From positions 53,282,496 through 53,346,495 of the forward strand of contig CM026395.1 in NCBI GenBank assembly GCA_014843695.1: 64,000 nucleotides of DNA, written 5' to 3'. The notes under the pieces are model-generated. The model was not told the origin of the DNA and did not search any database. It saw only the letters and a list, made by a program, of their open reading frames with translations. Below are positions 46,397-57,900 of the stretch, in pieces. A program made the position numbers and the translations under genes. The stretch comes from Archivesica marissinica (taxonomy: Eukaryota > Mollusca > Bivalvia > Venerida > Vesicomyidae). Each line of letters starts with the position of its first letter. The first letter of the stretch is position 1.

Positions 46397-46895
46397 TAAC
46401 GAAGCGAAACCCCTCTAAACCGAAAGGCCACCGGATAATGGGGAATTTTTTGGTTTGGGGGAATTTTTGAATTAGAGGGCGACAGTTCAACTCTGCAATG
46501 GTTAGAAGGAATCCTGATCCATGTCATTTCTTGGTAGTTAGTAAAGGAAGTTATGTAAATTCTGTTAATTGTAAAAATACTTAAAATAGACCATATTTTG
46601 GAGAAAAACTGAAAATGATTTTGATAAAAGAATTTGTCAGTTCCACATTAGTTTAATACAAAACTTTTAGTGTCTGTTCAAGTTACAAAGTTTTTGCAGT
46701 TGAAATATGTTTCATGTTCTGAAAGGACGGAATTCAATGAAACGAAGGACAAAAATCAAGACCAAGAAAATTGTTTGGTTTGGATGGAAATCCGGTTTAG
46801 AGGGGTTTCACTGTATATGATGGAAATCTGGTTTAGAGGGGTTTCACTGTATATGATGGAAATCCGGTTTAGAGGGGTTTCACTGTATATGATGG
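46397..46895. mobile_element. Pogo-like MITE with amplified 3' end
   Basis: The left side has gaaacccctctaaaccg and the right side its complement ccggtttagaggggtttcac. The right terminus is repeated three times in 36-bp units (46785-46893). No transposase is seen. Confidence 0.65.
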
Positions 46896-46899
46896 CTCA

Positions 46900-47319
46900 G
46901 ATTAGATAATTCACTCCTTACATGCTTTTGATCTTTGTTATATTCTCATAGCTTATTATAGATGTATTTTAATGCGTTTTGAATGTTATTAAAGTTGTTA
47001 AGAATGCTTTTGTCTTCTTCAACTGTAATAAAATATTCAGGTAGATTATTGTAAGCCTGTTATCCGTTTCAATGTCCGGTGAAACGTTGTTGGAGAAGGA
47101 AATTTGTAACGTTAAAGAGAACAAGCATGTACAAGAGTTATAAACTCCCGTCTCTCTCTCGGCAAAGTGTCAAAATACATCACCCGAGGTTCTGTATTCA
47201 TTTTTTCTGAAGAAGTGGCAGAGTATGTAGACAATTAAAACAACCAATTAAGATTTAGTAAAAAAGCTTTGGCCTGGCTCCGCCGTTAATACAAGTGGCA
47301 GAGGGATGTGTACTCATTT
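46900..47319. other. Unrecognised spacer
   Basis: No gene, RNA or repeat boundary recognised. Confidence 0.5.
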
Positions 47320-47672
47320 AACCCTTCCCCTCATAGAAGCACCTCTTGACGTCATTACCAATACCACATACATTGACAATGTAGTAGTCAAACCAATGTT
47401 CATAATAAAGGCCAGAATCTCATGTAGTCCCAGTAATATCTATGGAGGTGGGATAGATATGGCGACTACTTATCCACTGCATGATAGCTAAATGGCTGTC
47501 GTTTGTATGGAGATATAATAGTATATTAACTAAATCTCTATGTAGTCCCAGTAATATCTATGGAGGTGGGATAGATATGGCGACTACTTATCCACTGCAT
47601 GATAGCTAAATGGCTGTCGTTTGTATGGAGATATAATAGTATATTAACCTAAATCTCTATGAAGGAAAGGTT
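47320..47672. mobile_element. piggyBac-like MITE 1, reverse orientation
   Basis: It begins ttaacccttcccctcatag and ends gaaggaaaggtttaa, with an internal duplication like that of the copy at 21031. Confidence 0.82.
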
Positions 47673-48164
47673 TAAGCTGTGTGTGTGTGAGAGAGGCGGA
47701 CACATAATATTGCAAGTGAAAACAGTAGGTCAGGACCTAGATAATGCTTGTTTAACTCTTTGCATGCTGGGTAAAATAAAGGCTATAAATAGTTCAAATA
47801 ATTGTAGCAGACGACAATGCAAAAAATGGAACATATTAAACATCGGACATAATTCATCATATTTTTTCTTATTTAAAACTGAAAATTCTCTGGAGTTTCA
47901 TTTAGAAATAGCTATCGAGAATGTTGGGACTGAATCCAGGTTTCGTCAACAAATATTAACACCATTTTATATGTATATAAACTTTATTTGATATAATAAC
48001 ATGGATAATTCAATAAAAATCATGAGAAACATTAGGTTTCAGAAACAGGTAACATATCAGATCATTCAATCCATATTGTAAAAATCCATCTTTCATCGAA
48101 ACGTTAAGCATGACATTCTGGTGAGGGCCGTTTTCTAATGTTGACAAAACGTGCGGTCCAAATT
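47673..48164. other. Unrecognised spacer
   Basis: Part of it (tctttgcatgctgggtaaaa, near 47757) recurs near 62094, so it is a dispersed repeat of unknown type. No gene is seen. Confidence 0.5.
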
Positions 48165-48417
48165 ATTAAAGTTTAAACTTTATTTATTTTACAACGATTG
48201 CGAAGCAAGTTCTAACAACTTATATTAATCACTCTCATTTGCGCGGATGAAAGCATATGTGGTCATTCGTATCGTGTGGGAGGAAACCGGAGTGAGTACC
48301 TGGAGAAAACCCACCTGTCTGATCTGGCGACCACCATGTACCATCTCGCATACTTCCTAGTCTGAGGATCGAACCCGGGTTGCATTGGTGAGAAGCGAGT
48401 GCGCTAATCGGACAGCC
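48165..48417 (-). repeat. SINE family A, minus strand, near full-length
   Basis: The tail tttaaactttatttattt is at the left and the head gtgcgctaatcggacagcc in reverse is at the right. The reverse B box gatcgaacccgggttgc is intact. Confidence 0.87.
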
Positions 48418-48549
48418 AAATTATTAGTATAACACTACCACGTATAATGATATATTCAATAAAACTGAACACAAATATTTGTTTAATGTCATATTCAAAG
48501 ATGTCATGCAAGGGACAACACCGAAATGAAAGAAAAATCTACAGAAGTC

Positions 48550-49080
48550 CATTAACCATTTCCTCCGTATAGAAACGCTTCTTGATGTCATAAACAATAT
48601 CACATACATTGACAATGTAAACAACATCACATACATTGACAATGTAAACAATATCGCATACATTGACAATGTAAACAACATCACATACATTGACAATGTA
48701 AACAACATCACATACATTGACAATGTAAACAATATCGCATGCATTGACAATGTAAACAATATCGCATACATTGACAATGTAAACAACATCACATACATTG
48801 ACAATGTAAACAATATCGCATGCATTGACAATGTAAACAATATCGCATGCATTGACAATGTAAACAACATCACATACATTGACAATGTAAACAATATCAC
48901 ATACATTGACAATGTAAACAACATCACATACATTGACAATGTAAACAATATCGCATGCATTGACAATGTAAACAACATCACATACATTGACAATGTAAAC
49001 AATATCGCATGCATTGACAATGTAAACAACATCACATACATTGACAATGTAAACAATATCACATACATTGACAATGTAGA
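48550..49080. repeat. 27-bp minisatellite seeded in MITE 1, about 18 copies
   Basis: Unit aacaacatcacatacattga then caatgta. The left flank (catttcctccgtatagaaac, gcttcttgatgtca) is the terminus of MITE 1, whose interior contains catacattgacaatgtag once. Confidence 0.93.
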
Positions 49081-49202
49081 CTAGGTTTGAGATTGGAGAA
49101 AAGTATTAGAATGTCGGTAACCGTGGTGAATGGTTCCTGAAAATAAGACTAGCAACTGTATGTACACATAATAATCTAACAACATATTTTTTAATAAGTT
49201 AA

Positions 49203-49440
49203 CCCATTCAACACCAAGTAACTGACATGGACTGGTGCATGATATATTTAGACCAATAAATTAATAAGAAAATTACATTTGGACCAGTTCATTTATCAAA
49301 ATGGGTAATTTTATCTAAAAATAGTAATAATTATTACTGGCAAAAAAGTGCAGATCCTGATGAGACGGCTCATTATGAGCCGGCTCATCTGGATCTACAC
49401 TTTTCATAAGCCTATTTAGAGGCCTGTGGGGTTGAAAGGG
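49203..49440. mobile_element. piggyBac-like MITE 2
   Basis: TTAA lies at 49199-49202 and 49441-49444. Termini are CCCATTCAACACC and the reverse of ggggttgaaaggg. It is nearly identical to 39598-39833. Confidence 0.88.
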
Positions 49441-49619
49441 TTAATATACAATCACCAGAAATAAAAAGAATATAAATAATTACGTAAATATAAATTAAGA
49501 TATAACAAAGCAACACTTCCGAGAATAAATAGCTGCAATGTTAGTATCATTGCAAGCATAACGATAATGTGGGGTACACAAAGATATGTGGGGTACATAA
49601 AGATATGTGCGGTACATAC

Positions 49620-50040
49620 AATTCGGAGCTAGATCTAAAGGGTGATTTGGGAGAAATAGTCTCCCTTGAACTGCCTCACTTCTCCCTGTAGGGCTGGAGC
49701 TAGAGGGTGATTTAGGAGAAATAGTCTCCCTGGACTGCCCCACTTCTCCCTGCAGGGCTGCAGCTAACTAACTACCATTCAAATAGTTATTGATGATTTT
49801 ATCAATAAAAAGCCAATAAGGGAGGTAATTTACAAATAATAATTAAAATCTGAAGAAATCGTTATTGGAAGAATATGGCTATAAATATTAAAATCATTAT
49901 TGGAAATAAGCAGTTATAATCATTAAAATCATTATTGGAAATTAGCGGTTATAATCATTAAAATCATTGGAAATAAGCGGTTATAATCATTAAAATCATT
50001 ATTGGAAATAAGCGGTTATAATCATTAAATTCATTATTGG
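49620..50040. repeat. Short tandem duplications
   Basis: gggagaaatagtctccctt-type sequence is duplicated at 49649-49745, and a 35-bp unit (attggaaataagcggttata) is repeated five to six times at 49865-50040. Confidence 0.88.
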
Positions 50041-50111
50041 AAGAATAGGGTTTTTTATAATCATTAAATTCTGAATAAATTGTTCTTGGAATTGGAAGTA
50101 TAATTTCTAAT

Positions 50112-50262
50112 CATCCGATGGCGCAGTGGTAGCGCGTTCGCGCCAGGTGCGAAAGGTCCGGAGTTTGAGCCCAGCTGGGGCCGTTAATGACTGTGCCCTT
50201 AGGCAAGGCACTTAAATTCCACATTGCCTCTTTTCTCTCCATAGTGACGATGGATTCCATTG
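50112..50262 (+). repeat. SINE family B, 3' end replaced by an array
   Basis: The head gatggcgcagtggtagcgcg and B-box region gagtttgagccc are followed by the body up to atggattccatt. The 43-bp array begins precisely there. Confidence 0.83.
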
Positions 50263-51990
50263 GGGAAGGTCCACCATGGGCCTAGGATCAATCCATTAAC
50301 TGTTGGGGAAGGTCCACCATGGGCCTAGGATCAATCCATTAACTGTTGGGGAAGGTCCGCCATGGGCCTAGGACCAATCCATTAACTGTTGGGGAAGGTC
50401 CGCCATGGGCCTAGGATCAATCCATTAACTGTTGGGGAAGGTTTGCCATGGGCCTAGGATCAATCCATTAACTGTTGGGGAAGGTTTGCCATGGGCCTAG
50501 GACCAATCCATTAACTGTTGGGGAAGGTCCGCCATGGGCCTAGGACCAATCCATTAACTGTTGGGGAAGGTCCGCCATGGGCCTAGGATCAATCCATTAA
50601 CTGTTGGGGAAGGTTTGCCATGGGCCTATGATCAATCCATTAACTGTTGGGGAAGGTCCGCCATGGGCCTAGGACCAATCCATTAACTGTTGGGGAAGGT
50701 TTGCCATGGGCCTAGGACCAATCCATTAACTGTTGGGGAAGGTCCGCCATGGGCCTAGGACCAATCCATTAACTGTTGGGGAAGGTTTGCCATGGGCCTA
50801 GGACCAATCCATTAACTGTTGGGGAAGGTCCGCCATGGGCCTAGGACCAATCCATTAACTGTTGGGGAAGGTTTGCCATGGGCCTAGGACCAATCCATTA
50901 ACTGTTGGGGAAGGTCCGCCATGGGCCTAGGACCAATCCATTAACTGTTGGGGAAGGTTTGCCATGGGCCTAGGACCAATCCATTAACTGTTGGGGAAGG
51001 TTTGCCATGGGCCTATGATCAATCCATTAACTGTTGGGGAAGGTCTGCCATGGGCCTAGGACCAATCCATTAACTGTTGGGGAAGGTTTGCCATGGGCCT
51101 ATGATCAATCCATTAACTGTTGGGGAAGGTCTGCCATGGGCCTAGGACCAATCCATTAACTGTTGGGGAAGGTTTGCCATGGGCCTATGATCAATCCATT
51201 AACTGTTGGGGAAGGTCTGCCATGGGCCTAGGACCAATCCATTAACTGTTGGGGAAGGTCCGCCATGGGCCTAGGACCAATCCATTAACTGTTGGGGAAG
51301 GTCTGCCATGGGCCTAGGACCAATCCATTAACTGTTGGGGAAGGTCTGCCATGGGCCTAGGACCAATCCATTAACAGTTGGGAAGGTCCGCCATGGGCCT
51401 AGGACCAATCCATTAACTGTTGGGGAAGGTTTGCCATGGGCCTAGGACCAATCCATTAACTGTTGGGGAAGGTCTGCCATGGGCCTAGGACCAATCCATT
51501 AACTGTTGGGGAAGGTTTGCCATGGCCTAGGACCAATCCATTAACTGTTGGGGAAGGTTTGCCATGGGCCTAGGACCAATCCATTAACTGTTGGGGAAGG
51601 TCTGCCATGGGCCTAGGACCAATCCATTAACTGTTGGGGAAGGTTTGCCATGGGCCTAGGACCAATCCATTAACTTTTGGGGAAGGTCTGCCATGGGCCT
51701 AGGATCAATCCATTAACTGTTGGGGAAGGTCTGCCATGGGCCTAGGACCAATCCATTAACTTTTGGGGAAGGTCTGCCATGGGCCTAGGACCAATCCATT
51801 AACTGTTGGGGAAGGTTTGCCATGGGCATAGGACCAATCCATTAACTGTTGGGGAAGGTCTGCCATGGGCCTAGGACCAATCCATTAACTTTTGGGGAAG
51901 GTCTGCCATGGGCCTAGGACCAATCCATTAACTGTTGGGGAAGGTTTGCCATGGACATATGATCAATCCATTAACTGTTGGGGAAGGTCC
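50254..51990. repeat. 43-bp minisatellite, about 40 copies, SINE-seeded
   Basis: Unit ggggaaggtccgccatgggc then ctaggaccaatccattaact and gtt. Variants (ccg/ttt/tct; gga/tga) occur in runs and in alternation. The first unit continues the SINE phrase ggattccatt. Confidence 0.96.
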
Positions 51991-52269
51991 GACATAGATC
52001 TATTGTCTAGTGGGTATAAATACTCTTACATGGTTAATATAAACAGGCGAGAACAATGTGGGTAGCCACTTAAATACCCATTTGTGAGACTGGACGGATA
52101 GCAGTGTACACATGATGGTACGGACGTGGCTAGGAGAACAATAGATCTATTGTCTAGTGGCTATAAATGCTCTTGCGTGGCTAATAGAACAAAGGCAAGA
52201 ACAATGGGGTAGGGTAGCCGTGTTACAGAATTTGTTTGTTGGTAGCGCAATGTCCTATACATTTGATTG

Positions 52270-52517
52270 AAAGACATTAGTTTAAACTGTATTTATTTTA
52301 CAACAATTTTAACAACTTATATTAATCACTCTCGTTGGCGCGGATGAAAGCGTATATGTGGTCATTCGTGTGGGAGGAAACCGGAGAAAACTCACCTGTT
52401 CGATCTGGTGACCACCGTACCATCTCACCTAATTTCCAGTCCGAGGATCGAACCAGGGTTGCGTTGGTGAGAAGCGAGCGTGCTAATCAGACAGCCACTG
52501 TGCTAATCGGACAGCCT
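52270..52517 (-). repeat. SINE family A, minus strand
   Basis: The tail is at 52275 (tgtatttattttacaacaat) and the reverse head ends aatcggacagcc near 52515, with a duplicated ctaatcggacagcc. Confidence 0.85.
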
Positions 52518-52596
52518 CTTAATTGGTTTCATCTGGTTTTTTTGTTTCCTTTGCACCATATGCTATCAATTTTCATCCGTTTTCTCTTCTTACATT

Positions 52597-53045
52597 ATAA
52601 ACCCTTTCCCTCATAGAAGCACCTCTTGACACCAATACGACATACATTGACCCTTTCCCTCATAGAAGCACCTCTTGACACCAATACGACATACATTGAC
52701 CCTTTCCCTCATAGAAGCACCTCTTGACACCAATACGACATACATTGACCCTTTCCCTCATAGAAGCACCGCTTGACGCCAATACGACATACATTGACAA
52801 GATAGTAGCCAAACAAATGTTCATAATAAAAGCCAGAATCTCATGTAGTCCCAGTAATATCTATAGAGGTGGGATAGATTGGCGACTAATTATTCACTGC
52901 ATGAAACTAAATGGCTGTCGTTTGTATGGAGATATAATAATATATTAACCTAAATCTCTATGAAGGAAAGGGTTAAATGGCTGTAGTTTGTATGGAGATA
53001 TAATAGTATATTAACCTAAATCTCTATGAAGGAAAGGGTTAAATC
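52597..53045. mobile_element. piggyBac-like MITE 1 with both ends amplified
   Basis: The left terminal 48 bp (ccctttccctcatagaagca ...) is repeated four times at 52600-52790. The right terminal ~60 bp (gtttgtatggagatataata ...) is present twice before gaaagggttaa. Confidence 0.85.
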
Positions 53046-53880
53046 TCGACAGATATCCTACAGTATATACAACGCATACTTTACTGTAAAACATTATTAT
53101 CAATTAATTAACATGAATTCGATAAAACACATTTATCATGCCACGATCTGGTTCGGGACCAACAGTAAAAACAAAGGATTCCAACTAAAAGAACCAATAT
53201 AAACATCACTAACATTAACAACTTGCCAGAGATTGCATTGATTTCGATATATATTAACTATGCTTCTAAAACAGGTAATAAAATTTAAACAGCAAAACAA
53301 CTATTTACAACCTAAAATCAATTATTTGCTACTAATATATCTGAGCATAATCAGCAAATTGTTAAAATACCACAGAGATAGTTTATAATATTAAATACAT
53401 CAAGCAAAATGCAGTATCGGAAGCATGAAAATACACAGGGCATAATAAAATATGAAACATTCTTTAAATACCTCACTTTCCCGCTATTTAATAATGACAC
53501 CCTGGGTGTTATACTCCCTCTGAGCAATATTTCAGACACAGGTGGACACCCAGATATAACAACTGAACTTTTCTCCGCCAAAACTAACATTTATAATTAA
53601 TTAGACACACAGATGAGATTCTTCCCTTTTTGAGTACTGTACTACCAGGACCACAGACATTTGAAGTCTCGTAAATAAATATGCCAAACAAAATAATGTT
53701 ACAATACCCCACCCACCTGCCAACAGGGGTGAGGATTTCAGCTGACCACATATAACCGCCATTCCCACAGATATTGAGTATGGAGTGCTTATCAATAGTA
53801 TGGAGACAAAATGAGTATTTGACACCTTATTCTCACTCCGTGTCTCTTTATATGAAAAAGTTGGCAGTTTCTTATGGAGG
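53046..53880. other. Intergenic sequence
   Basis: No gene is recognised. 53820-53895 duplicates part of the following SINE C (tatatgaaaaagttggcag). Confidence 0.5.
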
Positions 53881-53884
53881 TTGG

Positions 53885-54130
53885 TGCACCAATACTGTGA
53901 TCCAGTGGTTACGGTCGCTGACTTGTATACCACTGTAACCTATCATCACTGATGGTCACAGGTTTGAGCCCCACTCAGACCGTGTCTCTTTATATGAAAA
54001 AGTTAGCAGTTTCTTACGAAGGTTGGTGCACCAAGTACTTGTTAACCGCTGGAGCCTGCCCTGGAAAGGTGTTTGGTAAACTGTGTGTCGCTCAAATAGG
54101 TAACTGATAACGACGTTAAATTTAAAAAAA
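53885..54130 (+). repeat. SINE family C
   Basis: The head ccagtggttacggtcgctga and B box GGTTTGAGCCCC are followed by aaagttagcagtttcttacg and a tail aataggtaactgataacg. Confidence 0.8.
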
Positions 54131-54829
54131 GGGTTTAAGACAAACAAAAATTACCTCCACAAGGGGGTTATGTTTTCACCCCCCCCCCCTCAGTTTGTTT
54201 GTTCGTGGATAGATGTTCATGATTGTTTTTTTGGAAGGTCTACCAAGGAGCGAGAATCAACCGATTCACTTTTGGTGATGACCCGGATCCGGTTCACAGA
54301 GGTATGGACTATCGAGTGCCCTCTAGCTTGATATGTTTTCTGGGCAAAGTATGGAAAGTGTTTGAACTGGTATATAATTATTATACATATTACAAAAACG
54401 TTTACATAGTTAATTAGTTTACTCTTCCCACTGGCAAGGGTAGTGAGGGGTCAAAAAAACATTTGTAATTTAGCACCTCTAATGGTAAACTGATACAAAC
54501 TATTAAAATATATATTGTTGCTTATATTTAACTTTATAATCGACTTGGGCTCTTGCTCCCATAGATACAGGGATGTTATCAAACTTCCAACTCAACACAG
54601 TGGATGAAAGTTACAAAGCTGTATTCATACACAGAACTTGTTAGATGTTAATTCTCTATAAACAGATTATATGTGATTGATAACTGACATATCACGTTAT
54701 CCATGGAGTGGAGGTAAAGTTGTGTCCATGAATACTACCCATATTCCTCTCTCTTCCACACATGTCCGTATGTCCGTCTCTCCCGCAGTATACCGTCTTG
54801 CTATTATATTCATCCTTGAACTCTTTCAC
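54131..54829. other. LPCAT 3' UTR and flank (minus strand)
   Basis: This lies downstream of the LPCAT stop. A poly-C run sits at 54180. I see no further exon. Confidence 0.5.
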
Positions 54830-54975
54830 CTATTCAGATTTGGTATGGTCTTCCTCTTGCTCCTCAACCGTTGCCATGGTTGCACTGCTGGTTGAGTCGC
54901 CTCCCTTCAATTTCTGATAGGCCAAAAATAGTGGCGCATACTCTGGCTTCTCGTAAGCAAAGGCCTTGAACTCAT
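54830..54975 (-). CDS. LPCAT last coding exon with stop; acceptor amplified
   Basis: It begins AT, which completes Asp, then EFKAFAYEKPEYAPLFLAYQ, and ends in an acidic tail HTKSE plus TAG. The exon-proximal acceptor is tattacag. The acceptor and the first 19 exon bases form the 40-bp unit repeated to 55797. Using a distal acceptor would add a TAA after EFKAFA. Confidence 0.92.
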
Positions 54976-57900
54976 CTGTAATAGCAATGGATTTATGCAA
55001 AGGCCTTGAACTCATCTGTAATAGCAATGGATTTATGCAAAGGCCATCAACTCATCTGTAATAGCAATGGATTTATGCAAAGGCCTTGAACTCATCTGTA
55101 ATAGCAATGGATTTATGCAAAGGCCATCAACTCATCTGTAATAGCAAGGATTTATGCAAAGGCCTTGAACTCATCTGTAATAGCAATGGATTTATGCAAA
55201 GGCCTTGAACTCATCTGTAATAGCAATGGATTTATGCAAAGGCCTTGAACTCATCTGTAATAGCAATGGATTTATGCAAAGGCCATCAACTCATCTGTAA
55301 TAGCAATGGATTTATGCAAAGGCCATCAACTCATCTGTAATAGCAATGGATTTATGCAAAGGCCTTCAACTCATCTGTAATAGCAATGGATTTAAGCAAA
55401 GGCCATCAACTCATCTGTAATAGCAATGGATTTATGCAAAGGCCATCAACTCATCTGTAATAGCAATGGATTTATGCAAAGGCCATCAACTCATCTGTAA
55501 TAGCAATGGATTTATGCAAAGGCCTTGAACTCATCTGTAATAGCAATGGATTTATGCAAAGGCCTTGAACTCATCTGTAATAGCAATGGATTTATGCAAA
55601 GGCCATCAACTCATCTGTAATAGCAATGGATTTATGCAAAGGCCATCAACTCATCTGTAATAGCAATGGATTTATGCAAAGGCCATCAACTCATCTGTAA
55701 TAGCAATGGATTTATGCAAAGGCCATCAACTCATCTGTAATAGCAATGGATTTATGCAAAGGCCATCAACTCATCTGTAATAGCATTGGATTTAAGAAAT
55801 GGAGATAAAACAATCAAATACTCGGCGAGTAATACAATTATTCCCGCACTAAATTGGTTCTTGGGTACAAAGAATGGTCTCCCTGATCTTACATTCAGTT
55901 AGCTTACAAGAATTGTCTCCCCGGAGTTCGAGCCCCGCTAGAGCCGTTACGATTGTGCCCTTAGGCATAGCATTTAAATTCCACATGCCTCTTCTCTCTC
56001 CCTCGTATCGTTGGATTCCATCAGGAATGAGGTCTCGAGAGTGATTAATATAAGTTGTAAGACCTTGTTTTGTAATCGAGCTCAAATAAATTTGTATAAA
56101 CTAAGCTAAATTTGTCTAGCCTGGATCACCAATATAGCCAAGATAAAACCTACGCCAATAAATATACAGTAACTGGCCTGGTTTATGGGAATTTCTACCT
56201 TTCAAATGTGATTGACCTTGCTTAGTGAATTTCTACCTACCAAATGCTATGGAATGTCTACCTACCAAATGCTATGGAATTTCTACCTACAAAATGCTAT
56301 GGAATTTCTACCTACCAAATGCTATGGAATTTCTACCTACCAAATGCTATGGAATTTCTACCTACAAAATGCTATGGAATTTCTACCTACCAAATGCTAT
56401 GGAATTTCTACCTACAAAATGCTATGGAATTTCTACCTACCAAATGCTATGGAATTTCTACCTACAAAATGCTATGGAATTTCTACCTACCAAATGCTAT
56501 GGAATTTCTACCTACAAAATGCTATGGAATTTCTACCTACCAAATGCTATGGAATTTCTACCTACAAAATGCTATGGAATTTCTACCTACCAAATGCTAT
56601 GGAATTTCTACCTACAAAATGCTATGGAATTTCTACCTACCAAATGCTATGGAATTTCTACCTACAAAATGCTATGGAATTTCTACCTACCAAATGCTAT
56701 GGAATTTCTACCTACCAACCAAATGCTATGGAATTTCTACCTACCAAATGCTATGGAATTTCTACCTACCAAATGCTATGGAATTTTTACCTACCAAATG
56801 TGATTTTTCCGTCTTTATCAGCATCCACATGTTTGAACAGTTCAACAATATCAATATCTACCATACCGAAGGCGTTGTAAAGTATGAGGGACAGGTCGTC
56901 CTCACTGATGTATCCCTGTTGACTCGAGTCAAACAACTGAAATATAGCATACGTAATAAGTCTTCAAAGGGCCATAACTGTGTGAAGCATTAACCAAGTA
57001 GAACGAAGAGATGACATGCACAACGAGGCCTGGTATTGATAATTCCTGTGAAGGTTCATTAAGGGCCATAACTTTGTGAAGCATTAACTAAGTGGAAAGA
57101 GGTAAACATACAAGCAGATTGCTTTCTCCTCAATCCTACATGTATGTACATAATATTTAAACTTGACTATGTTTATTCAAAGAAATAAATATTGTTTAAA
57201 CTAACCTAACCAAGTAGAACGAAGAGATGACATGCACAATGAGGCTTGGTATTGACAATTCCTGCGACGGTTCATTCAAATCCATGTCGGAGTTTAGAGG
57301 ATATTGTCCAGACAAAGTGTGTTACTTAAAAATCTTCAAAGGGCCATAACTGTGTGAAAAATGAAGCGAGCGAAACTCAAAAGATGATACACACAACTAG
57401 ACTGCTAGGTACTGATCATTTCTATGATTTTTCGTGACAATTCACCAAAAGACATTATATGGACAATATATTGGTGACAGACGGACACAAAGTACAACAT
57501 CAGAATGATCTCCCCTCTCTGGGGGAGACATAAATTCAGGGTTCATTCTAGGTCAGAAATTTTGGGAGAAGTGAGAAAGCGTGCGATTGTGCCCATAAAT
57601 GATGTTATTTAATATATGTCAACAAAATATGGTTAAAATGCACGTTATGACCATTAAATACAACATTTGAATAGAAGGAGTGGTTTATAATGGGCCAGTG
57701 TATCTTCTGGCCAAAATTTTGTATGAAAATTGTATAAAAAAAATTAATGAAATTATGTACAGAATGTTTAATTACTGGAAATATTTGGGTATTACCTGGA
57801 ATGCAAGGGAGATGGTACTCTCCGTGTTCACTGGTTCTGAGATCAGAGATAAACCTATCACATACTCTCGGAAATCTATCGAGCCGGACCCATCCTGTAG

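Noticed and set aside
54180..54192. Poly-C tract as a regulatory element
   Set aside because: A short homopolymer with no surrounding conserved signal.
56212..56993. Plus-strand frames of 192-249 codons with LPTKCYGISTY repeats
   Set aside because: They lie on the 25-bp donor array and run antisense into a real LPCAT exon. All three frames give the same peptide.
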